A program made the translations under genes and the position numbers. From NCBI RefSeq assembly GCF_030010215.1, contig NZ_JASCRR010000001.1, positions 186,001-250,000 of the forward strand: a stretch of 64,000 bases of DNA, given 5' to 3'. The stretch comes from Tianweitania sp. UT-5YL-CI-8. Lineage in GTDB: Bacteria; Pseudomonadota; Alphaproteobacteria; Rhizobiales; Rhizobiaceae. Shown piece after piece: positions 48,076 through 56,472 of the stretch (the stretch's first letter is position 1; the number at the start of each line of letters is the position of its first letter). Below the pieces are notes generated by a model, which was not told the DNA's origin, ran no database searches, and saw only the letters and a program-made list of their open reading frames with translations.

Positions 48076-49698
48076 CTACTGTTTAGCGAGCAAATCGATC
48101 AGCAGGGCAAACATATCCGACATCGGCCGCGCGCGGGTCTCGCGCAGAGGCAGCATTCCGGCGTTGAAGCCGTTTGCCTGAAAACGCTCGATCAGTGTGC
48201 GGTCATTGCTAACGAGATGAATGGGCACATCGCGAGAGGCGTTCGGCCCGGTGATGATCGAAGCGGGCTGGTGATCGCCGACGAGGATGAACAACGCATC
48301 ACCGCCGAAGCGGGCGATATAGTCGCCGAGCGTGAGTAATGAATAATCGATCGTCGCGATATAGTGCTCACGGACCTGCTCCGGGTCGGACCATACGACA
48401 GCGGGCGGATCGCCGGCGACCGCCTGCGCATTGAAAATCGTGCCGTCCCCAACATCTTCCCAGCCGACAGGTTTTGGGACCGGCGTCCACGGCGCATGGC
48501 TGGAAATCAAGGCTATCTCGGCCATGAGGGGTTTTCCCGACGCGCGACTTGGCGACCGCGCCAAGCGCTCGAAAGTCGCGAGTGTGTATTGATCCGGCAT
48601 CGTCACCCAATTGAAAGGCAGTCCTCGATAGCCCAGATCCGCAGCCGCAAGAATCCGGTCATAGCCGTAATAGGCCGCCTCCGGCCACGCCATGGTGATA
48701 GCGGGCATAACGGCGATGCTTTCCCAGCCGGCCTCTGAAAACAGCCGGTTGAGGCTCGGACGCTTGCTTCGCATCAGGAGATCGTAGCGGGCCTGGTTGT
48801 CGATCCACAGGCCGGACAGGAAGGTGCCATGCGCCAGCCAGCTCAACCCGCCCACGGTCGGAGATCCCAGCCAACCGCTCGCCGCATGCAGTCCGGTTTC
48901 GGTCAGTCGCTGCTCGATGGAGTGAAGACGCGGCAGGGTGGTCTTGGCATAGCGCGGGTCCTCGACCGCGCTCCTGCCATAGGATTCAATGAAGATCAGG
49001 ATGACGTCATGTCCGGCGACCGCATTAAACAGCCCTTGGCCATCGGCAGGGCCTGTCTCCTTTGCTAGCTCTTCCTCGAATGCCCTGATGTCGGCGATGG
49101 ATCGCGAAATGAGATCGAGCCGCGTCGACACATAATTCACCGACCGCGCGTCCACCCAATCTGCAAACGAAAACCCGGCGATGATGATGACGCTACCAAC
49201 TGTAGCGACCAAACCGGACAGCGCCTGCAGTTTTCGCCGTGCGGGCGGCGGGATCAAGGCCAGGATGCGGAGTGACCAGAACAACCCCGTGGTCACCATC
49301 GCGACGAGCGATAAGGTCAAGCCAAGCGTTAGCCCGGCCTGGACAGCCCCCATGCTGCCGGAAAGAACGTTCCACCCGTCGGTTGCCATCTTGACATCGA
49401 GATAGGGATTGAACGGTCTCTGAAAAGCAGCCTGGGTAGCGATATCGGCGACCTTGAGGATGAGGATCAGCAGAAGGACGGCGCTCAAAATCGCCGCAAC
49501 CAGCGCGGCCAACTGCCGGGGCATCAAAAGCAGGACAAAAACGATCAGCGGAAGCTCGAGCGGCAATCGTAGAAAAGCGCCGGGGGTTATTGCATCTGGA
49601 TGATCCGGCAGGGCCAGCGTCAGAAGACCCAGCACCAGGAAGAGGATAAGTGCTGGCCAGGTCTGCCGGGAGGCTGTTGAAGCGGTCTTGTCAGGCAT
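48076..49698 (-). CDS. membrane sulfatase/alkaline-phosphatase-superfamily enzyme (LtaS/EptA-like)
   Basis: A 540-residue protein: four to five N-terminal membrane segments (to about residue 185) followed by a periplasmic sulfatase-fold catalytic domain. Metal-site and nucleophile regions are visible as LIFIESYGRSA, LSWLAHGTFLSG and LVGDHQPAS. Relatives transfer phosphoethanolamine or phosphoglycerol from phospholipids to surface glycolipids, or hydrolyse phosphate esters. Its neighbours are a flippase-like protein and a CDP-alcohol phosphatidyltransferase, so a lipid or envelope role is likely. Substrate and direction of reaction are unknown. Confidence 0.85.
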   Translation of the reverse strand: MPDKTASTASRQTWPALILFLVLGLLTLALPDHPDAITPGAFLRLPLELPLIVFVLLLMPRQLAALVAAILSAVLLLILILKVADIATQAAFQRPFNPYLDVKMATDGWNVLSGSMGAVQAGLTLGLTLSLVAMVTTGLFWSLRILALIPPPARRKLQALSGLVATVGSVIIIAGFSFADWVDARSVNYVSTRLDLISRSIADIRAFEEELAKETGPADGQGLFNAVAGHDVILIFIESYGRSAVEDPRYAKTTLPRLHSIEQRLTETGLHAASGWLGSPTVGGLSWLAHGTFLSGLWIDNQARYDLLMRSKRPSLNRLFSEAGWESIAVMPAITMAWPEAAYYGYDRILAAADLGYRGLPFNWVTMPDQYTLATFERLARSPSRASGKPLMAEIALISSHAPWTPVPKPVGWEDVGDGTIFNAQAVAGDPPAVVWSDPEQVREHYIATIDYSLLTLGDYIARFGGDALFILVGDHQPASIITGPNASRDVPIHLVSNDRTLIERFQANGFNAGMLPLRETRARPMSDMFALLIDLLAKQ

Positions 49699-49750
49699 AT
49701 GGTTTCACGGCACGGACGCAGACCATGCGAAGGCATGCGGACACTCTTAG

Positions 49751-50683
49751 GTGAAAGTCGCCATATTGCCTGCGCTCAGAATCATCACCGCCGTCATTTC
49801 CATCGCTGTATTGATAGGCTTGGTGCTCTTCATCGAGCCTGGCAAACTGTTTGAAGCCTTCCAAAGCGTGTCGGCGGGCCATGTCGTTCTTGGCCTCGGG
49901 TTGGTTCAAGTGCAGATTGTGTTGTCGGCGGTTCGCTGGCGCTTCACCGCGGCGCGGCTTGGCCAGACGATGCCGCTCACTCTCGCGATCCGCGAATATT
50001 ATGTTGCAAGCCTGCTCAACCAGACGCTGCCGGGCGGCATGGCGGGCGATGCGCTGCGTGCTTATCGCGGCCGAAGCGAAGCGGAAGGCGGCTGGAAGCG
50101 ACCGGCGCAGGCAGTCGTTCTCGAGCGGCTGTCCGGCCAGTTTGCCTTTTTCGCGCTGACCGGTATCGGCCTGCTCGCCTGGCCCTTGCTTCTCTCGTCT
50201 GAAATGCCCGATGGTTTCGGTGCCGTTGCTGGTGTGGCTGTCATGGTCTTGATGGCGCTTGCGCTGGTCTGGTTGTGGCGCGGCGCGCTGCCGGAGCGTT
50301 TCGCGGGGTTGAAACCCGATTTCGCTGTTGTCTTCTGGCAAGACGGCGCTGCCTTTGTCCAGATCGGACTGAGCGTGGTGGTCGTCGCCAGCTATGTCGC
50401 AACGTTTTTCATCGCCTCCGATGCCGTCGGCGCGCCATTGCCGTGGGTCGCCGCCGTCACGGCGGTGCCGCTGTGCCTGTTGGCGATGCTGGTGCCTTCC
50501 GCGATCGGCGGTTGGGGAACTCGTGAGGCCGCCGCTGCGGCGATGTGGCCCCTGCTCGGCTTTTCGCCAGGGCAAGGGCTTTCGGCCAGTCTGCTCTATG
50601 GCGGCATATCGCTTGCCGGCGCGTTGCCCGGACTCGGCGACTTGGCAGTTGCGGCATGGCGAGGCCGTATCGGCAGGGCGTGA
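49751..50683 (+). CDS. flippase-like integral membrane protein (lysylphosphatidylglycerol synthase TM family)
   Basis: A 310-residue protein with about eight hydrophobic segments, matching the LPG_synthase_TM (UPF0104) family without the catalytic aminoacyl-transferase domain. Family markers include SAVRWRFTAARLGQ near residue 60, YVASLLNQTLPGGMAGD near 90 and the PSAIGGWGTREAAA segment near 260. Such proteins are thought to flip or handle lipids. GTG start at 49751. It is divergent from the sulfatase-type enzyme and convergent with the CDP-alcohol phosphatidyltransferase. Confidence 0.88.
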   Translation: MKVAILPALRIITAVISIAVLIGLVLFIEPGKLFEAFQSVSAGHVVLGLGLVQVQIVLSAVRWRFTAARLGQTMPLTLAIREYYVASLLNQTLPGGMAGDALRAYRGRSEAEGGWKRPAQAVVLERLSGQFAFFALTGIGLLAWPLLLSSEMPDGFGAVAGVAVMVLMALALVWLWRGALPERFAGLKPDFAVVFWQDGAAFVQIGLSVVVVASYVATFFIASDAVGAPLPWVAAVTAVPLCLLAMLVPSAIGGWGTREAAAAAMWPLLGFSPGQGLSASLLYGGISLAGALPGLGDLAVAAWRGRIGRA

Positions 50684-50688
50684 ACGGC

Positions 50689-51459
50689 TCATCGCTTTTT
50701 TCCTGGCCGCTGCATCAGGAAATGAACGTCCATTGCGAAAGAATACGTCAGCGCAGCCAAGGCGACGCCCGCCAGCAGACTCGCAAGCGGCTGATATATC
50801 CATGGAGCGAGGATGAGGCAAAGAACGCCCATCTGGACAACGCAGACCAGCTTTCGTCCGAAAGAAGGCAACAAATCGCCGCGCAGGTCCGAAAAAAAAT
50901 GCTGCGCGACAACGAATATGTATCGCATCAACCCGATCAGCAGCACCCACCAGCCGGCCTTTTGCAGGATAAGTGCTGCTGCGGAGAGGATCAGGATGAG
51001 GAGCGCGTCGATCTCCATATCGAAGCGCGCGCCAAACGCTGTCTCCTCGTCAAATCTGCGCGCGAGATAGCCGTCTATGCCATCGAGAGCGACGGCGACC
51101 GAAGCCACGAGCACCAGGATCCATGCAAGCTGGCCACTTCCACCCAGACCATCGGCGAAAAAAACGACCGCTCCGACGAAGCAGACCATCGCGGTGCGCA
51201 ATGCCGTGATCGTATTGGCGTATCCGAAGCTGCCCTGCGCACCGCGGGGCAGGGCCTTCAGAACCACCCCATAGATAAATGCTAGAGATATCGCGGCTGC
51301 GATGCCGACACTGGGCTTTAAAGGCAAGAAAAGGCCGGCGACAAGGAACGCCAAAATGAGGAGGATGTAGATAACCGTCAACGTCCGTGCCGCACTGGCG
51401 CGCAGCATCGACCCGGGCGGTCTTCGCGACGTGCCCCATCCACCCGGTTCGACGACCAT
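50689..51459 (-). CDS. CDP-alcohol phosphatidyltransferase family protein
   Basis: A 256-residue membrane enzyme with the complete CDP-OH-P motif DG-x2-AR-x8-G-x3-D-x3-D: D129 and G130 in DGYLAR, G143, D147 and D151. It transfers a phosphatidyl group from CDP-diacylglycerol (or an analogous CDP-linked donor) to an alcohol. At 256 residues with six to seven hydrophobic segments it is longer than PgsA; the acceptor is unknown. The ATG at 51459 has AGAGGGA seven bases upstream; a TTG at 51477 is a weaker alternative. It is divergent from the pterin-like gene set. Confidence 0.88.
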   Translation of the reverse strand: MVVEPGGWGTSRRPPGSMLRASAARTLTVIYILLILAFLVAGLFLPLKPSVGIAAAISLAFIYGVVLKALPRGAQGSFGYANTITALRTAMVCFVGAVVFFADGLGGSGQLAWILVLVASVAVALDGIDGYLARRFDEETAFGARFDMEIDALLILILSAAALILQKAGWWVLLIGLMRYIFVVAQHFFSDLRGDLLPSFGRKLVCVVQMGVLCLILAPWIYQPLASLLAGVALAALTYSFAMDVHFLMQRPGKKR

Positions 51460-51683
51460 GCCGATTCCCTCTTGCAACGGCTGAACTTATTGCGCTGCCT
51501 CGGCTTTTTCGAGTTCGATCACGGAGTTGTGCGCAGGATTTCATTGGGGGAAAGTGACGCGGGCGCTCCGCCCAGCAGGTCCCACGCAACAACTATATTG
51601 GAGAAGGCGAAGGCATCAGCCATTCCAATTGGGTCGCGTGCGCCTAGATTGGTGGCAACGGGACGAACGTGTTGGAGATAGCT

Positions 51684-52676
51684 TTGCCGGCAGAGCCACG
51701 GAGCAGGGATGGGATATCCGCGCAGGCGCTGTGGTTTTCGGCGGCAGGCTCGTGCGAGTTGCGCACAGAGCGACTGCCGGAGCCTTCGGCGAATGAGGTC
51801 GTTGTAAGGACGCTGTTCAGCGGCATCAGCCGTGGTACCGAGGGGCTCGTCTTTGCTGGACAAGTCCCCGATAGCGAGGTCGAGCGGATGCGCGGTCCCA
51901 ATATGGGCGGAAGTTTCTCCTTTCCGGTCAAATACGGCTATTCTGCCGTCGGTACTATCGAGGCGGGGCCGGCTGATCTCATCGGCAAGACAGTCTTTTG
52001 CCTGCATCCGCATCAGGACCTTTTCGTGGTCTCCGCCGAGATGGTGACGCCTTTGCCACCTGAGGTTCCAGCCGCTCGCGCCGTTCTCGCCGCCAATATG
52101 GAAACCGCCCTTAACATCGTGTGGGATGCCGGCGTCCTGCCGGGCGACAGGATAGCCGTTTTTGGCGCGGGCGTCGTCGGCGCGCTCGTTGCCTATATTG
52201 TCGCCCGCATCCCGGGGACCGATACAATCCTGGTGGACAGGCAAGCGACAAGGAAAGACTTGGCAACCGGCCTGGATATTGCTTTCGCACACCCAGAAGC
52301 GCTCGAAGGCGAATTCGACGTGCTGATCAACGCCACCGCTTCAGCCGAGGCGCTTGCCATGGCCCTTTCCTATGCCGGCCAGGAGGCGCGTATCGTCGAG
52401 GCCAGTTGGTATGGTGACGGTTCGGTCTCGATCCCCTTGGGAGGGGCGTTCCACGCGCGCAGGCTGTCGATCGTCAGTTCGCAGGTGGGCTCCATCCCGC
52501 CCGCACGGCGAGCCCGTTGGAACTTTTCCCGACGGTTGGCCAAGGCGCTCGACCTGCTGGCCGATACGAGGCTCGATGCGCTGATCTCCGGCGAGACGCC
52601 TTTCGCCGATCTTGAGCGCGACTATCCTCACATTCTCGCCGGCGCGGATACATTGTGCCACCGCATCCGCTATTAA
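51684..52676 (+). CDS. medium-chain dehydrogenase lacking the catalytic zinc ligands
   Basis: A 330-residue MDR-family protein. The usual catalytic-zinc Cys is replaced (TLFSGISRGTE, Ser at 46) and the GHE motif is replaced by GYSAVG (85-90), as in BchC-like dehydrogenases. The cofactor motif FGAGVVGALVA (160-170) is intact. It is thus probably a zinc-independent NAD(P)-dependent reductase of a small carbonyl or alcohol. I choose the TTG at 51684, six bases after GGAG; GTG at 51669 is an alternative. It begins a tight four-gene set with a QueD-like protein, a glycosyltransferase and a methyltransferase. Confidence 0.82.
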   Translation: MPAEPRSRDGISAQALWFSAAGSCELRTERLPEPSANEVVVRTLFSGISRGTEGLVFAGQVPDSEVERMRGPNMGGSFSFPVKYGYSAVGTIEAGPADLIGKTVFCLHPHQDLFVVSAEMVTPLPPEVPAARAVLAANMETALNIVWDAGVLPGDRIAVFGAGVVGALVAYIVARIPGTDTILVDRQATRKDLATGLDIAFAHPEALEGEFDVLINATASAEALAMALSYAGQEARIVEASWYGDGSVSIPLGGAFHARRLSIVSSQVGSIPPARRARWNFSRRLAKALDLLADTRLDALISGETPFADLERDYPHILAGADTLCHRIRY

Positions 52677-52695
52677 AGGCGCCAAAGGAGATTTT

Positions 52696-53094
52696 ATGTT
52701 TGCCGTCGAAGTCCGCGATCACATCATGATCGCACACAGCCTGCCACGCCCCGTCTTCGGCCCCGCCCAAGGCATGCACGGTGCGACCTTCGTCGTCGAC
52801 GCCGCGTTTTTCACGAAGGACCTGGACGATGACGGTCTGGCCGTCGATATCGGTCTTGCGACGTCGGTGCTATCCAGCGTTTTGAAGCCGCTCAACTACC
52901 AGAACCTTGACGAAGTGGCTGTCTTTACTGGCAAAGTCACGACGACCGAAGTGGTCGCAAAGCACATTTTCAATGAACTTGCTCGCGCCGTTGAGGAAAA
53001 GCAGCTCGGCGCGGGAAGCGACCGTATCTGCAGGATCAAGGTGATGCTGCATGAATCTCACGCCGCACGTGGCTGGTATGAGGCCGACCTTTGA
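52696..53094 (+). CDS. 6-carboxytetrahydropterin synthase (QueD/PTPS) homologue with altered active site
   Basis: A 132-residue T-fold protein alignable to QueD/PTPS along its length. H14 (IMIAHSL) and H28 of the zinc site are kept, but the second histidine of HGH is A30 (MHGATF), the catalytic Cys position is A24, and the Asp-His pair of LDH..LN is N67-Y68 (LNYQNLDE). E85 (TTTE) and the pterin-anchoring E120 (MLHESHAARGW) are retained. It may therefore bind a pterin but catalyse a different reaction. AAAGGAGATTTT precedes the ATG. It lies 19 bp after the dehydrogenase and overlaps the glycosyltransferase gene (TTGA). Confidence 0.82.
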   Translation: MFAVEVRDHIMIAHSLPRPVFGPAQGMHGATFVVDAAFFTKDLDDDGLAVDIGLATSVLSSVLKPLNYQNLDEVAVFTGKVTTTEVVAKHIFNELARAVEEKQLGAGSDRICRIKVMLHESHAARGWYEADL

Positions 53095-54134
53095 ACCGCA
53101 GCCTCATCTTCGCTTATCCGGGCAGGCTCGATCTGAACACCGGCGGTTATGCCTATGACCGCAAGGTGATCGGCGGTCTCGAGAGCCTGGGCTGGACGGT
53201 AACGCCGCTTAGCCTCGGCGATGGGTTTCCGGCGCCATTACCTGGCGTACGGGCCGACGCCGAAGCGCAGCTTTCGGCACTGGAGGACGGCAGCCTCGTC
53301 GTCATCGACGGGTTGGCCTTCGGTGTGCTGGACGACTGGGCTATTCGAGAGGCAGAAAGGCTGAAGATCGTTGCCCTTGTGCATCACCCTCTGGCGCTGG
53401 AAACAGGCCTGTCCCAGGTTGTACAAGCCGATCTGAGGGCGCGAGAGAAGCGGGCCCTGCGGGCCCCGCGGCTGGTGGTCGTGACATCTCCGATGACGGC
53501 GCGCGAACTCACCGCGCATTATGCCGTCCCTCCAGAAACCATAGCGGTAGCTGTCCCGGGCACCGAGCCGGCACCCCGCGCTTCCGCTACCGGCACCCCG
53601 CCGCAAATCCTCTCGATCGGTACGCTTATTCCCCGCAAGGGCCACGACGTGCTGCTGGACGCGCTCAAGCTGATCCAAGATATCGAATGGAATGCCCGCA
53701 TCGTCGGCAGTCGCGACCTTGACCCGGCAACTGCGGATGCGCTGGAGGCGAAGGTGAGGGCGCACGGCCTGCAAAATCGGGTTGAACTGACGGGAGAATC
53801 CACCGACACACGAGCTGCCCTGGCATCCGCCGACATCTTCGCGCTGGCGTCCCGCTACGAAGGGTTCGGCATGGTCTTTGCGGAAGCCCTGTCGCAAGGT
53901 GTTCCGATTGTAGCCTGCGCCGCAGGCGCGGTGCCCGAGGTGGTACCCGCCGAAGCTGGGTTCTTGGTGCCGGTCGATGATGCCGAGGCTTTTGCCGGCG
54001 CACTCCGGCGGCTGCTGACCGACCCCGAAGAACACCGCCGATGCGCCGATGCGGCATTCGAGGCCGGCGCCCGCTTGCCGCGCTGGCACGACACGGCCCA
54101 GATTATCGCCTCCAGGCTGGCGAATATTGCATGA
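53091..54134 (+). CDS. family 4 glycosyltransferase
   Basis: A 347-residue GT-B glycosyltransferase. The C-terminal domain begins ILSIGTLIPRKGHDVLLDAL (near 170) and contains the retaining-GT motif SRYEGFGMVFAEALSQG with both glutamates (about 260-275), then AGAVPEVV. No membrane segment is visible. The start is a TTG within the TTGA overlap with the QueD-like gene; its stop overlaps the methyltransferase ATG. Translational coupling implies a common pathway, plausibly glycosylation of the product of the preceding enzymes. Confidence 0.9.
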   Translation: MNRSLIFAYPGRLDLNTGGYAYDRKVIGGLESLGWTVTPLSLGDGFPAPLPGVRADAEAQLSALEDGSLVVIDGLAFGVLDDWAIREAERLKIVALVHHPLALETGLSQVVQADLRAREKRALRAPRLVVVTSPMTARELTAHYAVPPETIAVAVPGTEPAPRASATGTPPQILSIGTLIPRKGHDVLLDALKLIQDIEWNARIVGSRDLDPATADALEAKVRAHGLQNRVELTGESTDTRAALASADIFALASRYEGFGMVFAEALSQGVPIVACAAGAVPEVVPAEAGFLVPVDDAEAFAGALRRLLTDPEEHRRCADAAFEAGARLPRWHDTAQIIASRLANIA

Positions 54135-54928
54135 GCGGTTTCGACAAGGGCTGGCTGACGCTGCGCGAACCGGTCGACCAAGCGGCACGCAGCCCGACGC
54201 TTCTCTCGGCGCTTTCGTATCATCTAGCAGCCGTCAAAAGCCCGCGAGCACTTCTCGACATCGGCTGCGGGACCGGGTCTACCTGGCGGAGCCTTCACGC
54301 ATTTTTGCCTAAGGATATCGAATGGCGACTTCTCGACTATGATCCTGAACTGCTGGCCGAGGCCAAGCGTCGGATCGGCGCCCAGGCGCGTGTGCGGTTT
54401 CATCGCCACGATCTCAACGATCTAGACGGCCTGCCGCTTGACGGCATCGCTGTCGTGACAGCGTCGGCCTTCTTCGATCTCTGCTCGGAAAGCTTCTGTC
54501 GGCGGCTCGTCGCGCGGCTACGGGATGTGCGGTCTGGGCTCTACGCCGCGCTGACCTATGACGGACATATGCAATGGTCCGTTCCGCACCTGCTCGATCC
54601 GATGGCGGTCGAGGATTTCAACCTGCATCAGCGCTCGGACAAAGGGCTTGGCGCCGCCCTCGGACCCGATGCGACCGCAACGCTGCGCAGCCTGTTCGAG
54701 GAAGCCGGCTTTCGTATCCAGATCGCTGAAAGCCCGTGGCGGATGGGGCAGGGGTATGCACCTATGCAGGAGGCCTTTCTGCAAGGCTTCGTTCAGCCTC
54801 TTACGGAGATTGGAAGACTGTCGGAAGCCGAGATCAAAGAGTGGTTGGCCTTCCGCATCGACGCTATCGCGAAGCCCGAAAGCTCATGCGTGGTCGGCCA
54901 TCTCGATTTGCTCGCTCTGCCCGGCTGA
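54131..54928 (+). CDS. class I SAM-dependent methyltransferase
   Basis: A 265-residue Rossmann-fold methyltransferase. SAM-binding motif I is LLDIGCGTGS (41-50), motif II LLDYDPELL, and a motif IV region lies at VVTASAFFDL. It overlaps the glycosyltransferase by 4 bp and its 3' end overlaps the convergent RibD-type gene by 45 bp. Acceptor unknown; it could be O- or N-methylation of the pterin-like or glycosylated product. Confidence 0.87.
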   Translation: MSGFDKGWLTLREPVDQAARSPTLLSALSYHLAAVKSPRALLDIGCGTGSTWRSLHAFLPKDIEWRLLDYDPELLAEAKRRIGAQARVRFHRHDLNDLDGLPLDGIAVVTASAFFDLCSESFCRRLVARLRDVRSGLYAALTYDGHMQWSVPHLLDPMAVEDFNLHQRSDKGLGAALGPDATATLRSLFEEAGFRIQIAESPWRMGQGYAPMQEAFLQGFVQPLTEIGRLSEAEIKEWLAFRIDAIAKPESSCVVGHLDLLALPG

Positions 54929-55690
54929 GCGCTTTTGCAGACCGAAACGGCAATCGAACAAAACATCGCTGCCAAGCATGTAGACATCAGTCTTGGGCCG
55001 ATAGGCCGAGGACAGACTTTCGATGGGCGATAGCGAGATGCCTTGTGGCCCGGAGCCGATGATAAGAGGCGCGATGGATACATGAAGCCTGTCCAACAGG
55101 CCGAAATCGACAAAACGGGCGATCGTGCGCGCACCCCCCTCCACCAGAATTCTAGACAGTCCACGCTGTTCGAGAGCGTCCAACATTTCATGAGGATTCA
55201 AACCGCAGTCGCGCTGGGGCAGGCGGATCACCTCGGATGCCGGATAATTTTTGCGCGGCGCCTCGCAGCTTTGGATGAGGATGACAGGCGCACCGCCGTC
55301 CCGAAACAGGCCTTCATCGCCGGAAAGCTCGGCCTTGCAGTCGACCACGACCCTTACAGGGTCTGGTCCAACTGCCTTTCTGACGGAAAGCCTGGGATCG
55401 TCCGTCTTGACAGTGCCAACACCGACGATGACTGCCTCGACAAGCGCGCGACATCGATGCAGATGAGCAAGACCCTCGGGACCTGAAATGTCCCGCGCAT
55501 CGCCTTCCGGCGTCGCGACCCGTCCATCGAGAGACTGCCCGACCTGCGCAAGCACAAACCGGCCTTGCGCCGAGGCAATAGGGCCGTAGAGAGACAGTAT
55601 GGCATCGTCGATGTCGTTTTCGATAGGTCGACCGCTGCGCAGCCTCATCAGCTGCTCCCAGGTCGCTTCGGTCATCTCGATTGTGCGCAT
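54884..55690 (-). CDS. RibD C-terminal domain reductase (dihydrofolate-reductase-like)
   Basis: A 268-residue protein with the reductase half of RibD and no deaminase domain. After a ~40-residue extension comes FVLAQVGQSLDGRVAT, then VIVGVGTVKTDDPRLSVR (NADPH/substrate loop), and ILVEGGARTIARFVD near the C-terminus. These enzymes reduce the ribosyl or a pteridine/pyrimidine ring with NADPH. Placed beside a QueD-like protein it probably acts on a pterin-related compound rather than in riboflavin synthesis. The ATG at 55690 has AGGA eight bases upstream; M6 (55675) is possible. Confidence 0.87.
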   Translation of the reverse strand: MRTIEMTEATWEQLMRLRSGRPIENDIDDAILSLYGPIASAQGRFVLAQVGQSLDGRVATPEGDARDISGPEGLAHLHRCRALVEAVIVGVGTVKTDDPRLSVRKAVGPDPVRVVVDCKAELSGDEGLFRDGGAPVILIQSCEAPRKNYPASEVIRLPQRDCGLNPHEMLDALEQRGLSRILVEGGARTIARFVDFGLLDRLHVSIAPLIIGSGPQGISLSPIESLSSAYRPKTDVYMLGSDVLFDCRFGLQKRSAGQSEQIEMADHA

Positions 55691-55697
55691 CGCGGTC

Positions 55698-56225
55698 CTA
55701 GAGGATTCGATAAAGCGTATCGTCGCGCCGCATGGCATGGTGCATCACGGCGGCTCCGACATGCAACGCGACCAGTGCCAGAACGATCCATGCGCTCCAC
55801 TCGTGAATTGCCGAAAGTGTCCAGGCGATGTCCGGACTTTTGCCGATAGGGCTCCAAACCTCCGCCAGTCCGAACCAGACAAGCGGAAAACCATGCGCAT
55901 TGGTGGCGAGGAACCCAGTGACCGGCATCAGGATCAGAAAGACATAGAGCAAGCCGTGGACCGTATGCGCCGCGAGGCGTTCTATCGGCGGTCCTTTGAT
56001 CAGAGGCGCCTTGCTGGTCAGCCGCGCGCCGACGCGCAACAGCATCAGCCAGAGGACGAGGAAGCCGAGCGATTCATGGACGAGATAGAAATCAAGCTTC
56101 ACATCGTCTTTGACGAACCCGATCATCAGGCCGAGTGGCCAGATCGCCAGAACCAGAGCGGCAATCAGCCAATGAAGCAGCTTGAGCAGTGGCGAGTAAC
56201 CGCGTTTCGCACCACCGGCATCCAT
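55698..56225 (-). CDS. cytochrome b561-type diheme membrane protein
   Basis: A 175-residue protein with four hydrophobic helices and the heme-ligand histidines of the b561/b6 group: LLKLLHWL, YLVHESLGF, AAHTVHGLLY and VALHVGAAVMHH. It carries electrons across the inner membrane. It is 7 bp upstream of the RibD-type gene in the same direction, which suggests co-transcription and possibly a redox link to that cluster. Confidence 0.9.
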   Translation of the reverse strand: MDAGGAKRGYSPLLKLLHWLIAALVLAIWPLGLMIGFVKDDVKLDFYLVHESLGFLVLWLMLLRVGARLTSKAPLIKGPPIERLAAHTVHGLLYVFLILMPVTGFLATNAHGFPLVWFGLAEVWSPIGKSPDIAWTLSAIHEWSAWIVLALVALHVGAAVMHHAMRRDDTLYRIL

Positions 56226-56472
56226 CCATCACCTCCATGCCGGCAGTTCAGGAAAACCATGCCGTCTGCGAAGGGATTCTACAGCATAAAAACGTCTGGC
56301 ATTCCATCCTCATGAGAGATCGGTGCGCTCATCGCCTTCCTTGCATTTGAAAGTGGAACCTACCCTACTAAACAAGACAATCACATAAGATATGTTATGG
56401 AACTTTCACGATAATAAACTAATCAGATAGATAGCGGCAGCGGTACACAATCCACTGCGACTTGATATAGGA
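56226..56472. other. 247-bp intergenic region
   Basis: AT-rich gap upstream of the cytochrome b561 gene and downstream of otsB. It likely contains the promoter of the cytochrome/RibD-type pair. I see no gene and no clear terminator. Confidence 0.4.

Noticed and set aside
49691-50950. Long minus-strand frame across the flippase-like gene
   Set aside because: It spans coding and intergenic DNA of real genes and ends within them; no domain visible.
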